From: Flavobacteriaceae bacterium PS02337
GTDB taxonomy: Bacteria > Bacteroidota > Bacteroidia > Flavobacteriales > Flavobacteriaceae
Reading direction: 5' to 3'
Assembly: GCA_029959285.1 (NCBI GenBank)
Contig: JASCOE010000006.1
Coordinates: 186,001-250,000, forward strand
DNA length: 64,000 bases
Positions 47,066 through 56,173 of the stretch are shown here, in pieces. The notes beneath the pieces were generated by a model, which had not been told where the DNA came from, made no database searches, and saw only the letters and a list, made by a program, of their open reading frames with translations. A program made the position numbers and the translations under genes. Every line of letters begins with the position of its first letter. Position 1 is the first letter of the stretch.

Positions 47066-50000
47066 ATGAAACTAAAGTTCAGTGGACTGTTAGTACTGCT
47101 TTTGGTACTAGTAGCGCAATTATCTTTTGCGCAAGAAAGATCTGTTTCGGGAACTGTTTCTGATAATTCAGGCATGCCTTTACCAGGTGTAAGTGTCTTG
47201 ATTAAAGGAACAAGAACTGGAACTCAAACAGATTTTGATGGTAAATTTACTATCAAAGCCTCAACAAGTCAAGTTTTAGTATTTAGCTACATTGGTATGA
47301 AAAGCCAAGAAGTTCCAGCTAGTGCTTCAACAATTAGTGTTAAATTAAAAGATGATTCAGTAGAATTAGAAGGTGTAGTAGTAACTACGGCTTTAGGTAT
47401 CAAACGTGAGAAAAAATCTCTTGGATACTCATCAACAACTATTAATTCAGAAGAATTAAACAAAGCTTCTCAAGGAAACGTTGCTGACGCATTGAAAGGA
47501 AAAGTTGCAGGGGTAACTATCTCTAGTGCTTCAACTGACCCAGGTGCTTCTTCAGGAGTTATCATTAGAGGTTTCAGCAGTTTATCTGGAAACAACCAAC
47601 CACTTTATGTTGTAGATGGTATTCCAGTTAATAACGGATCAACATATTCTGACAGTTTAAACGGTGGATATGACTTTGGTCGTGGTTCAAATGACATAAA
47701 CCCAGAAGACATCGAAACAATGTCTATCTTAAAAGGTGCAGCTGCAACAGCTCTTTACGGATCTAGAGCTGCAAGTGGTGTAATTCTTATTACTACTAAA
47801 AAAGGAAAAGCTGGTAAAATGGACATCAGTTTCTCTAACGCAACTTCATTCACAGAAATTTTAAGAACTCCAAAATACCAATCAGAATTTGGTCAAGGAT
47901 GGAACGGACAACATTTCTTAGGAGAAAATGGTTCTTGGGGACCTAAATTTGATGGTGTAATGAGACCATGGGGTAACGTAGTTGATGATTCTCAACTAAT
48001 CAAACCTTTCTCTTTCCAAAAAGATCAATTAGAGCATTTCTTTGATACAGGAACAAATGTATTAAACAGTCTTTCTCTTTCTGGAGGAAATGGTGACTCA
48101 TCAGTTAGACTTTCTTACTCAAACTCTCAACAAGATGGTATTATGCCAACTGACGCAGATAAATTTGAAAGAAACACTTTAGGTTTATCAGGAACTTCTA
48201 AAGTTGGTAAAATCACACTTACAGGTAGTTTAAACTACGTAAATACTGGTGGTAGTGGTGTAGCAACTGGACAAGGATTAACTGTTATGAACAACTTAAT
48301 GCAAATTCCAACAGATATTCCTATCACAGAATTTAAAGATTACAATAATAAATTCCATAACGTATCTAACTATTATACTCCTTACGGTGTAACAAACCCA
48401 TATTTCACATTAAGCCAAAATGGTTCGAAATATGCAAAAGATAGAATTTACGGATCTGTAGAGGTTAAATATGACATTAACAAATGGTCTAACTTTATAT
48501 ACCGTTTTGGATTAGATCAATCTAGCGAAAGTTTAGCAGTTTGGACATCAAAAGTAGATGCTGATCCAGGTAGCCCTAACGATGGTTCGTCAACAGAAGC
48601 TCCAGGTTCATATGCTGAATCTAAAACTATAACAAAACAAATTAACCACGAGATTTTATATAATTTAGATTTCAAACTTAATACAAGTTTTGATTTACAA
48701 TCATCTTTCGGTTTCAACATGAACCAAAGAACAGGAAGTGTTATTTCTGGATCTGTAGCAAGTCAAGACCTTGCAGGTTTTCACTCATTTGACAACTCTT
48801 CTGAAATTGCTAGAGCTAGTTCAAGCAGAACAGAAAGAAAACTTTATGGTGTTTACAACAGTACAACTTTAAGTTTCAAAAATCAACTTTTCTTAACTAC
48901 TACATTACGTAATGACTGGTATTCAACATTACCAGAAGGAGCTCGTTCTGTATTATACGGAGGAGTAAACGCGAGTTGGGCATTTACAGATACTTTCCCA
49001 GGAATCAAAAATGTTATCAATTTTGGTAAATTAAGAGCTAACTACGGTGAAACTGGGGTTGATACAAATCCTTACCAAGTTTTATCAGTATATACTAAAG
49101 GTGATGTTGGTTTAGGTTTTGGTAACATTACTTACCCATTCAACGGTATCAATGGATACGAAGTTGGAAATAGAGTTGCAAACCCAGGTTTAAAACCAGA
49201 AAGAAGAAAAGAATTTGAGGTTGGTTTAGAGGCTTCATTCTTCAAAAACTTCATCAACATTGACGTATCTGCTTATGACTCAAAAGTTGTAGATCAGATT
49301 ATTGCTTTACCATTAGCTTCATCTACTGGATATACTTCACAGACTGCTAACGTTGGTACAATTAGAAACAAAGGTTTTGAAGGTTTAATTACTTTTAACT
49401 GGGTTAAAGCTAAAGGCGGAAGTTTCGGATGGTCTTCAACTGTAAACTACTCAACTAACAACTCAATTTTAGAAAAATTAGATCCACGTTTAGGACAACT
49501 TAACTTAGGAGGTACTTCTGCAACTGGTTTAGTTGCTAGAGAAGGTTATCCTTTAGCATTAATTGAAGGTAGTGTTCCAGAAAGAGATCCTGACGGAAAC
49601 ATTGTTGTTGATGCAAACGGAGTTCCTGTAGCTTCAACTCAAAAACAAATCTACGGAGATACTCAATACGATTACACAATGGGAGTTGGAAACACATTAA
49701 GCTACAAAAACTTTACATTAGATTTCTCTTTTGATATTCGTCAAGGTGGTTTAATGTATTCTAGAACAGCAGATATTACTCGTTTCACAGGAAACTCTAT
49801 TACTACAACTTACAATGACAGACAACCATGGGTTGTTCCAGGTTCAGTAGTAAAAACTACAGCAGCAAACGGAACTGTTACATACACTCCTAACACAACT
49901 GCAATTGATACAGAACACCAAGATGATTACTACAGTGCTGTAGCAAATGATAGAGAAACTGTAATTGACAAATCTTTTATCAAATTAAGAGAGGTTGTAA

Positions 50001-50221
50001 TTGGATATGATTTCCCTAAAAAACTTTTAGGAAACGCTCCAATCCAATCATTATCTTTATCTGTAATAGGAAGAAACTTATTTTTATGGACTCCTAGAAG
50101 CAATCAATACATCGACCCAGAAACTTCTACTTTTGGAACAGATTTATCAGGACAATTTGGTGAATTTAGTGCAAACCCATCTACAAGAAGCGTAGGTTTC
50201 AGCGTAAAAGCTAACTTTTAA
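47066..50221 (+). CDS. SusC/RagA-type TonB-dependent transporter 2
   Basis: This 1051-residue transporter has the same architecture as transporter 1: a signal peptide, a carboxypeptidase-regulatory-like domain, EGVVVTTALGIKREKKSLGY, a plug (IIRGFSSLSGNNQPLYVVDG, LYGSRAASGVILITTKKG) and a barrel ending GFSVKANF. The N-terminal 130 residues match transporter 1 closely, while the plug and barrel differ, which suggests a different substrate. It is followed at 11 bp by a SusD-like gene and by two small lipoproteins in one unit. Confidence 0.95.
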   Translation: MKLKFSGLLVLLLVLVAQLSFAQERSVSGTVSDNSGMPLPGVSVLIKGTRTGTQTDFDGKFTIKASTSQVLVFSYIGMKSQEVPASASTISVKLKDDSVELEGVVVTTALGIKREKKSLGYSSTTINSEELNKASQGNVADALKGKVAGVTISSASTDPGASSGVIIRGFSSLSGNNQPLYVVDGIPVNNGSTYSDSLNGGYDFGRGSNDINPEDIETMSILKGAAATALYGSRAASGVILITTKKGKAGKMDISFSNATSFTEILRTPKYQSEFGQGWNGQHFLGENGSWGPKFDGVMRPWGNVVDDSQLIKPFSFQKDQLEHFFDTGTNVLNSLSLSGGNGDSSVRLSYSNSQQDGIMPTDADKFERNTLGLSGTSKVGKITLTGSLNYVNTGGSGVATGQGLTVMNNLMQIPTDIPITEFKDYNNKFHNVSNYYTPYGVTNPYFTLSQNGSKYAKDRIYGSVEVKYDINKWSNFIYRFGLDQSSESLAVWTSKVDADPGSPNDGSSTEAPGSYAESKTITKQINHEILYNLDFKLNTSFDLQSSFGFNMNQRTGSVISGSVASQDLAGFHSFDNSSEIARASSSRTERKLYGVYNSTTLSFKNQLFLTTTLRNDWYSTLPEGARSVLYGGVNASWAFTDTFPGIKNVINFGKLRANYGETGVDTNPYQVLSVYTKGDVGLGFGNITYPFNGINGYEVGNRVANPGLKPERRKEFEVGLEASFFKNFINIDVSAYDSKVVDQIIALPLASSTGYTSQTANVGTIRNKGFEGLITFNWVKAKGGSFGWSSTVNYSTNNSILEKLDPRLGQLNLGGTSATGLVAREGYPLALIEGSVPERDPDGNIVVDANGVPVASTQKQIYGDTQYDYTMGVGNTLSYKNFTLDFSFDIRQGGLMYSRTADITRFTGNSITTTYNDRQPWVVPGSVVKTTAANGTVTYTPNTTAIDTEHQDDYYSAVANDRETVIDKSFIKLREVVIGYDFPKKLLGNAPIQSLSLSVIGRNLFLWTPRSNQYIDPETSTFGTDLSGQFGEFSANPSTRSVGFSVKANF

Positions 50222-50232
50222 TAAAAAATAAC

Positions 50233-51714
50233 ATGAAAAATATATCTACATTATTAACATTAATCTTTTCAATAGGAGTATTTACTTCTTGCGACGGAGA
50301 TTTAGATGTAAATACAGATCCGAATTCTCCGGCAAATATTACACCTGCTTTAGCACTTGCATCGTCAGAAGCATCAATTATTGCAATGACAGGTGGAGAA
50401 TTTGCTAACCTTGGAGGATTTTATGCTCAGTATCATACACAGTCACCAAGTGCTGGACAATATGATGCTATCGATCAGTATAACTTAAGCACATCTTTTG
50501 GAGACAGAGCGTGGGTTGAACTTTATTCTGGAGCTTTAAATGATTTGAACTATGTTCTTACTGAAGCAAACAAACCAGAAAACAACAATACTGGACAAAA
50601 TCTTATTGCGACATTACTTCAAGTATACACTTACCAAGTTTTAGTGGATGTTTTTGGAGATGTTCCTTACACAGAAGCTTTAGGTGGAGTATCTAACTTC
50701 AATCCTAAACCAACTCCTGGTGACGAAATTTATAAAGATTTGTTAGTTAAAATCGATGCGGCTGTAGCTAAATACAATGCTAACCCAGTAGCTTCAGGTT
50801 TTGGAACTCAAGACGTAATTTATAATGGTGATGCTGCAAGCTGGATTAAGTTTGCAAACACATTAAAATTAAAAATTTATTTACGTATGGCTTATACTTC
50901 GCTTGCTAATCCAGCAGCAGTTCAAGCTCTTTTAGCGCAAAATAATTTTATCACTGCAGATGCTGCTTTCGCAAAATTCGGAACTGCAGTTGCTCAACAA
51001 AATCCATTTTACGCAGTTAACTTAAGACCAAGTCCAGGTCTTGGAGATATCAACCATATTGCTAGTAACACTTTACTACAATTTTACGCTTCTCACAATG
51101 ATCCAAGACGTACTGCTGTATACAGAGCAAGTAATACAGGTGCTTATGTAGGGCTTGACCAAGGTAATGGTGAAAATTTCACTAATACTGCTGTTAGTTA
51201 TGCAAGACCAAATGTAGGAACTCAAACTCCAGTATATTTATTGACTGTAGCTGAAAGTAACTTTTTACAAGCTGAAGCACTTATCAGATATTCTGGTCAA
51301 GCTGGTGCAAAAGCAAAATATGACTTAGGAGTTGCAAGTTCATTCGCTACTTACGGTGTAGGAGCTGCTAATGCGGCACCATTTACTGCTGCAGGTGGAG
51401 CTTACGAATTTGTTGCTGGTCTTCCAACTGAGCAAGCTATTAGACAAGTAATCGTTCAAAAATGGGCATCTTTAGCAAACGTAAATAATATCGAAGCTTA
51501 TATTGAAACTACAAGAACTAAATTCCCTGAAGTAGTAACTTTTGGATCTCAAGATTACGCAAAAGGAAACAGAATACCTTCTCGTACTTCAATCTTGACA
51601 GGTAATGCTGTACCAAGCATCTTATTCTATCCTCAAAATGAAGTTGATAGAAACATAAACATAACACAAAGAACATCAATTACTCAAAAAGTTTGGTGGG
51701 ACCAAAAAAATTAA
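50233..51714 (+). CDS. SusD/RagB-like nutrient-binding lipoprotein 2
   Basis: This 493-residue lipoprotein has the lipobox GVFTSC followed by a Asp/Asn-rich DGDLDVNTDPNSPANI, typical of this SusD subgroup. Diagnostic blocks are YTYQVLVDVFGDVPYTEALG, WIKFANTLKLKIYLRMAY and LTVAESNFLQAEALIRY. It partners with transporter 2. It is clearly homologous to SusD 1, sharing the VLVDVFGDVPY region, but is otherwise well diverged. Confidence 0.93.
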   Translation: MKNISTLLTLIFSIGVFTSCDGDLDVNTDPNSPANITPALALASSEASIIAMTGGEFANLGGFYAQYHTQSPSAGQYDAIDQYNLSTSFGDRAWVELYSGALNDLNYVLTEANKPENNNTGQNLIATLLQVYTYQVLVDVFGDVPYTEALGGVSNFNPKPTPGDEIYKDLLVKIDAAVAKYNANPVASGFGTQDVIYNGDAASWIKFANTLKLKIYLRMAYTSLANPAAVQALLAQNNFITADAAFAKFGTAVAQQNPFYAVNLRPSPGLGDINHIASNTLLQFYASHNDPRRTAVYRASNTGAYVGLDQGNGENFTNTAVSYARPNVGTQTPVYLLTVAESNFLQAEALIRYSGQAGAKAKYDLGVASSFATYGVGAANAAPFTAAGGAYEFVAGLPTEQAIRQVIVQKWASLANVNNIEAYIETTRTKFPEVVTFGSQDYAKGNRIPSRTSILTGNAVPSILFYPQNEVDRNINITQRTSITQKVWWDQKN

Positions 51715-51731
51715 TATAATACTTTAGGTAT

Positions 51732-52484
51732 ATGAAAAATTTACAAATAATAAAAATGCTTGGAGTTTCAGCATTAATTCTTGCAATATCTTCTTGCAGT
51801 CTTGATCCTGTAATACATTCTCAAGTTACAAATTACCCTATTATGTCATTAAAGGGTGATGCAACTATATTTGTTCCACTAGGAGGCACTTATAACGATC
51901 CTGGAATCGTTGCTACAGAAAATGGAGCTCCAATTCCTTTTACTTCGACTGGAGCAGGAAAATATCGTAATGGTAAAACATTAGATTTAAATGTTGCTGA
52001 TGAATACGTACAAACTTATAAAGCTGTTAACAAAGATGGTTTCGCAAGAACTATTGACAGAAAAGTTATTGTGTACAAAAATGGAGATTTAGTAAACAGC
52101 ATTGAAGGTGTTTATCTTTCAACTACTAGAAGAAATGGTTCATTATTACCAGCTTCACAAGGTAGTTCAGTTGACCAAAAATATGTTTATGTTTGGAAAA
52201 ACAGTAACGGAACTTATGGTGTATCTGACGCTTTTGGTGGATGGTATGACATAGGAAGAAAAATTGGTGTAACTTCTGCAACAAGAGGCGGAACAATTGC
52301 TGGAAACATTCCTACAAACACATTCACTTTCCCTGGAAATCCGTTAACTAACGTATATTTCGGAGGTGTTGCAGCTATTACAGGATTAACTGTTGCTCCT
52401 GCCAGCAAACAACTTACTCTTTCTTGTAGCTGGGATGCAGGTCCGTATACATTCGTATCTACATTAACTCAATTCCAACCTTAA
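51732..52484 (+). CDS. Lipoprotein with BT_2262/DUF5012-like Ig domain
   Basis: This 250-residue lipoprotein (lipobox LAISSC) has an Ig-like domain at about 35-110: IMSLKGDATIFVPLGGTYND, then DEYVQTYKAVNKDGFARTID. This is the pattern of DUF5011/DUF5012-type domains often found beside SusC/SusD. The C-terminal half of about 130 residues includes SDAFGGWYDIGRKIG. It follows SusD 2 by 17 bp and is probably a surface-exposed accessory ligand-binding lipoprotein. The family assignment is from memory of the sequence pattern. Confidence 0.7.
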   Translation: MKNLQIIKMLGVSALILAISSCSLDPVIHSQVTNYPIMSLKGDATIFVPLGGTYNDPGIVATENGAPIPFTSTGAGKYRNGKTLDLNVADEYVQTYKAVNKDGFARTIDRKVIVYKNGDLVNSIEGVYLSTTRRNGSLLPASQGSSVDQKYVYVWKNSNGTYGVSDAFGGWYDIGRKIGVTSATRGGTIAGNIPTNTFTFPGNPLTNVYFGGVAAITGLTVAPASKQLTLSCSWDAGPYTFVSTLTQFQP

Positions 52485-52495
52485 TTGTAAAAAAA

Positions 52496-52993
52496 ATGAA
52501 AATAATACAAAATAATTTAAGCAAAGTTCTTTTCGGAATTTTTACGATGACAGTTTTAGCTTCTTGCGAAAACGATGGTTACGATGATTACGATTTAGGA
52601 ACAACTCCATCTGTAGAAATGAATGGAGAATGGTACATCAACGGAAGCGATGCTAGCGGTTTACTTTTTGAACATGCTAAGCACGTAACTTACGATTCAA
52701 ACGAAGGTAACAATACTATGTACATCAATGACAATAAAACAGGATGGTACTTAAAAGGTAAGGTTGTAGTAGATACTAAAGCTTTAACATTTAGCGCTAC
52801 TGCTGAACCTAACTTGTTAGATTCTGGAACATTTACTATCACTGAAGGTAAAATATTAAAAGGCGCTGCTCATTCTAGAGCTGGAAACGTTACTGACAGT
52901 ATTTACTTTAAAGGTGTATTTAGTTATCAGCCAACAAGAGTAATAACTTTTGCTGGTCATAAAAGAACTGGATTCTTAGAAGATAACTACTAG
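52496..52993 (+). CDS. Small lipid-binding-like lipoprotein of the SusCD unit
   Basis: This 165-residue lipoprotein (lipobox TVLASC) has an acidic linker (ENDGYDDYDLG), then a beta-rich domain that starts VEMNGEWYINGSDA and ends VITFAGHKRTGFLEDNY. The composition and the place after a DUF5012-like lipoprotein fit the calycin-like putative lipid-binding family seen in Bacteroidota SusCD loci. It lies 11 bp after the previous gene, and a terminator follows. Its function is unknown. Confidence 0.68.
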   Translation: MKIIQNNLSKVLFGIFTMTVLASCENDGYDDYDLGTTPSVEMNGEWYINGSDASGLLFEHAKHVTYDSNEGNNTMYINDNKTGWYLKGKVVVDTKALTFSATAEPNLLDSGTFTITEGKILKGAAHSRAGNVTDSIYFKGVFSYQPTRVITFAGHKRTGFLEDNY

Positions 52994-53016
52994 TATACAG
53001 TAAAATCAATTATTAC

Positions 53017-53046
53017 AAAACCGCTCTGTTAATTCAGAGCGGTTTT
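53017..53046 (+). terminator. Terminator after SusC/SusD unit 2
   Basis: The 12 bp stem AAAACCGCTCTG (53017-53028) and CAGAGCGGTTTT (53035-53046) with a 6-base loop runs into a T-run. It ends the plus-strand SusCD unit just before rlmB. Confidence 0.9.
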
Positions 53047-53065
53047 TTTATAGAAACATATTACC

Positions 53066-53073
53066 TATATTTG
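53066..53073 (+). promoter_or_regulatory. -7 element of rlmB, 4 bases from the ATG
   Basis: TATATTTG is followed by CCCT and then the rlmB ATG. The expected transcription start therefore falls at or beside the start codon. No TTG lies at the usual spacing, because that position is in the T-run of the terminator. Confidence 0.55.
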
Positions 53074-53077
53074 CCCT

Positions 53078-53812
53078 ATGGAAAAAGAACATCAAATATT
53101 TGGCATTAGAGCCATTATAGAAGCAATTCAAGCAGGAAAAGAAGTAGATAAAGTTTTCATTCAGAAAGAGATTTCTAGTGAATTGATGAAGGATTTAATG
53201 AAGGTAATGAAACGTGCCAATATTAACTTCTCTTATGTACCTGTAGAAAAACTAAATCGTCTTACTCCAAACAATCATCAAGGTGCTGTAGCAACTATTT
53301 CTCCTATTGGTTTTATTGATTTAGAACATCTTGTTGAATCTACTATCGAATCTGGAAAGAAACCATTGTTTTTAATATTAGATCAAATTTCTGATGCAAG
53401 AAATTTTGGCGCCATCATCAGAACTGCAGAATGTACTGGAGTAAATGGAATTATTGTTCAAAAAGCAGGTTCGGCTCCTGTTAATGGCGATACCGTTAAA
53501 ACTTCTGCTGGTGCAGTTTTTAATGTTCCCATTTGTAAAGTCGAGCATATAAAAGATGCTATTTTCTATTTGCAAGGATCTGGAATTAAAACAGTAGCTG
53601 CAACTGAGAAAACAGATCAAAACATTTATGATGTAACACTTACAGATCCAGTAGCTATTATTATGGGATCTGAAGATCGCGGAATAAATCCTTCTGTTTT
53701 GAAAATAGTAGATGAAAAAGCAAAATTACCAATGTTTGGATCTATAGGATCTTTAAATGTGTCTGTTGCCTGCGGCGCATTTTTATATGAGACTGTTCGT
53801 CAAAGAAGTTAA
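53078..53812 (+). CDS. rlmB: 23S rRNA 2'-O-ribose methyltransferase RlmB (SpoU family)
   Basis: This 244-residue SPOUT-class enzyme methylates a guanosine of 23S rRNA (G2251 in E. coli). The N-terminal substrate domain begins QIFGIRAIIEAIQAGKEVDK. The knotted catalytic domain holds the three SpoU motifs DARNFGAIIRTAECTGVNGI, IIMGSEDRGINPSVL and LPMFGSIGSLNVSVACGAFL. The length is normal. The ATG at 53078 fits the family start. Confidence 0.95.
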   Translation: MEKEHQIFGIRAIIEAIQAGKEVDKVFIQKEISSELMKDLMKVMKRANINFSYVPVEKLNRLTPNNHQGAVATISPIGFIDLEHLVESTIESGKKPLFLILDQISDARNFGAIIRTAECTGVNGIIVQKAGSAPVNGDTVKTSAGAVFNVPICKVEHIKDAIFYLQGSGIKTVAATEKTDQNIYDVTLTDPVAIIMGSEDRGINPSVLKIVDEKAKLPMFGSIGSLNVSVACGAFLYETVRQRS

Positions 53813-53859
53813 ATTGACTTAGAATAAGATTAGAATGAATAATTAAAAAACTTTAATTA

Positions 53860-54669
53860 ATGCTTTCAAAATCTAATCCAAAACAAATATTTACTATACT
53901 CCGATGCTTGTTTGTAATCTTCGCGATTGCAAACAGCTACGGACAAAATACTACATACAACCAATTTTGGAATGAGATACAGTTCAATCAAACTCTCAAC
54001 AAAAAATGGTCGACCGAAATAGATTTAGGAGCAGCTTACAGCAGTACAGCAGCATCTTCAAATCTTTTCGAAAATACTATTCAAAGATCTTTAAGAGGTT
54101 GGGGACACTACTATTTTTCTCCTCGATGGAAATTCTCTACTTTTCTAGCTTATTACAACAATAGAGACGTTCCAGAAATTGGTCAATTTGAATCTCCCGA
54201 ATGGCGTTTTGCTCTTCAAGGCATCTATTATTTTCATAAAACAGGCTACACTTTAAGCACTAGAATGCGAACAGAGTTTCGGCACATGAAAAACCAAGAT
54301 GATGATTTTGAAAACGTTTTTAGATATCGTCATCAAATTAAATACATACAACCTCTAAATAGCAAAGTTTTACGGAAAGGCGTTATCTATGCAACTGCAT
54401 CAGATGAAATTTATCTAAAATCTGGAACAAAAGTTACTGGTGAAAGTTTTTTCGATCGTAATAGATTGAATATTGGCGCTGGATATCTTTTTTCAGATGA
54501 TGTTCAAATTGAACTGGCTTATGCAAATGAATATCTTCCTAGAAATAATGGAAATCAAATGACAAATGCCGCATCTTTAACAATGAGTTTCAATAACCTA
54601 TTTAAGAATATTAAAAAGAGAATTGAAAGTAAACTACACGACAAAGAAAAAAAAGATGACGAAGAGTAA
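53860..54669 (+). CDS. DUF2490 outer-membrane protein
   Basis: This 269-residue protein has a signal peptide (residues 1-28, ending NSYGQ). The segment NQFWNEIQFNQTLNKKWSTE and repeated aromatic beta-strands (HYYFSPRWKFSTFLAYYNN) are typical of DUF2490, a predicted small outer-membrane barrel. The C-terminus is a charged tail (RIESKLHDKEKKDDEE). It lies 47 bp after rlmB. The function is unknown. Confidence 0.8.
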   Translation: MLSKSNPKQIFTILRCLFVIFAIANSYGQNTTYNQFWNEIQFNQTLNKKWSTEIDLGAAYSSTAASSNLFENTIQRSLRGWGHYYFSPRWKFSTFLAYYNNRDVPEIGQFESPEWRFALQGIYYFHKTGYTLSTRMRTEFRHMKNQDDDFENVFRYRHQIKYIQPLNSKVLRKGVIYATASDEIYLKSGTKVTGESFFDRNRLNIGAGYLFSDDVQIELAYANEYLPRNNGNQMTNAASLTMSFNNLFKNIKKRIESKLHDKEKKDDEE

Positions 54670-54674
54670 AGAAA

Positions 54675-55181
54675 TTAATCATCCTCTTTCTTTAAAAAAC
54701 AATTGAGCTGATTACGAATCGCATTTTTATGAAGCTTAAAATTATAACTTCTAATAAATTCGGTTCCAGCCATATTTATTTCGGCAGTAACAGCTTCATT
54801 TTTTGAAAACGCATCAATATCTTTCTCATCAATTAAATACAAAACTTGCATGATCGAATCATTACGTTGATATTGTGTGTCGTAATGTGCTAATTTATAC
54901 GTTTTATTATCAGAAAGAATAATGAGTAAATCGTCTTTAATCTTCTTCCCTATTTTCTTATCTGGAAATGGCGTTGGCTGTAATGCCACAAAATAATGTT
55001 CTTTGTCAGTAACAATATTAATTTTCAGAGACTTTGATTTTGTTGTATAAAACACAGCTGGATCAAAATAATACAACATACTTCCGTCAGCTTGTACCCT
55101 ATTTTTAATTTCACATTGAGCGGTGCTATCTACAAAAAAAGCAAAACACAAAAACAAAATCAAAAAATCCACCTTCTTCAT
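54675..55181 (-). CDS. Secreted protein of unknown function
   Basis: This 168-residue protein starts MKKVDFLILFLCFAFFVDST, a signal peptide. The open frame extends 16 codons upstream, but that longer start would bury the signal sequence, so 55181 is chosen. The mature part has a beta-rich pattern (KSLKINIVTDKEHYFVALQP, MAGTEFIRSYNF) and no motif I recognise. It is convergent with the DUF2490 gene, 5 bp apart, and lies 63 bp after the rhomboid gene. Confidence 0.7.
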   Translation of the reverse strand: MKKVDFLILFLCFAFFVDSTAQCEIKNRVQADGSMLYYFDPAVFYTTKSKSLKINIVTDKEHYFVALQPTPFPDKKIGKKIKDDLLIILSDNKTYKLAHYDTQYQRNDSIMQVLYLIDEKDIDAFSKNEAVTAEINMAGTEFIRSYNFKLHKNAIRNQLNCFLKKEDD

Positions 55182-55244
55182 GACACTGTAAATTAATCTG
55201 TTACACAACAAATTTACTCTTTTTATCAAAGGAAATTACTAAAA

Positions 55245-56003
55245 CTAGTTATCATCTTCCAATTCAGATTTTCTTATAATATAATTAACAGCATGACTGG
55301 AAGAAAAATACTCAATTGTTTCCTCCTCTTCTTCGGGAGAAATATTTACAAAATTACCGTCTTCATCAAAATGTTTCATAAAAGGATCAGCGCTAGGATC
55401 AAAATCCGGTCGCTGCCATTCATAAACAATTGGTTTTGCATATTCTGGCGCTTTATAAAACAAAGTCAACCCAAAACCAGTAATAAGTCCGCCTAAATGC
55501 CCTTCCCAAGAAATTGACTGATCTACGTCTGGAAAAACGTACCAGATCATTCCGCCATAAACTAAAATTACTGTGAGAGACAAAGCTACCAATCTATAAT
55601 ATCGCGTTTGAATTCCTTTAAAAAAAATAAAACTTACCAAAACATAAATTAATCCGCTAGCGCCGATATGAAAATTTTCTCGACCAACAATCCAAGTAAT
55701 TAATCCCGAAAATAGTATGCCGTATGTAATAACTCCAAATGTTTGTTTTGGATAAAAAAATTGCATCGCTGCCAGCAATATTAAAAGCGGAATACTATTA
55801 TTATATAAATGATCTAGATTTTCGTGAATGAATGGACTAAAAAGAACACCTCGCAATCCAAGAAAATCTCGCGGATAAATCCCGTATCGATAGAAATCAA
55901 AATCAAAGCGAATCTGAAGCCAGTAAATAATCCATAAGAAAAGGACAAAAAACAATGGCAGTCCGATTACGGCATTCGAAAACTTAAAATTATTATCGCT
56001 CAT
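55245..56003 (-). CDS. Rhomboid-family intramembrane serine protease
   Basis: This 252-residue protein has six predicted membrane helices. The catalytic serine is in GASGLIYVLVSFIFFKG and the catalytic histidine in WEGHLGGLITGFGLTLF. The block SPFIHENLDHLYNNSIPLLI matches the conserved HxxxHLxxN region. An acidic cytoplasmic tail of about 65 residues follows the last helix. Substrates of bacterial rhomboids are mostly unknown. It is divergent from rarA with a 170 bp gap. Confidence 0.9.
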   Translation of the reverse strand: MSDNNFKFSNAVIGLPLFFVLFLWIIYWLQIRFDFDFYRYGIYPRDFLGLRGVLFSPFIHENLDHLYNNSIPLLILLAAMQFFYPKQTFGVITYGILFSGLITWIVGRENFHIGASGLIYVLVSFIFFKGIQTRYYRLVALSLTVILVYGGMIWYVFPDVDQSISWEGHLGGLITGFGLTLFYKAPEYAKPIVYEWQRPDFDPSADPFMKHFDEDGNFVNISPEEEEETIEYFSSSHAVNYIIRKSELEDDN

Positions 56004-56161
56004 AGTGGTATAAATAACATTTTAATGAACTCAAAAAACTATCCAAAAAAAAATTACTGATAATTTGTCATAGAAAATAAAAATTGTCTCAGATTGGAAC
56101 AATCCTACTTTCAATGGAGTGTTTTAACTTTTGAATGAATGAAATTTAAATCTTAAAACAT

Positions 56162-56169
56162 TAATTTTG
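56162..56169 (+). promoter_or_regulatory. -7 element of rarA, 4 bases from the ATG
   Basis: TAATTTTG is followed by TAGA and the rarA ATG. As with rlmB and recR, this spacing predicts an mRNA that begins at the start codon. The nearest TTG is 28 bases upstream, too far for a normal -33 element. Confidence 0.5.
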
Positions 56170-56173
56170 TAGA

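Noticed and set aside
42068-53000. Classical polysaccharide utilisation locus
   Set aside because: Only SusC/SusD-type and accessory lipoprotein genes are present; no carbohydrate-active enzymes or dedicated regulators are seen, so the label is not supported.
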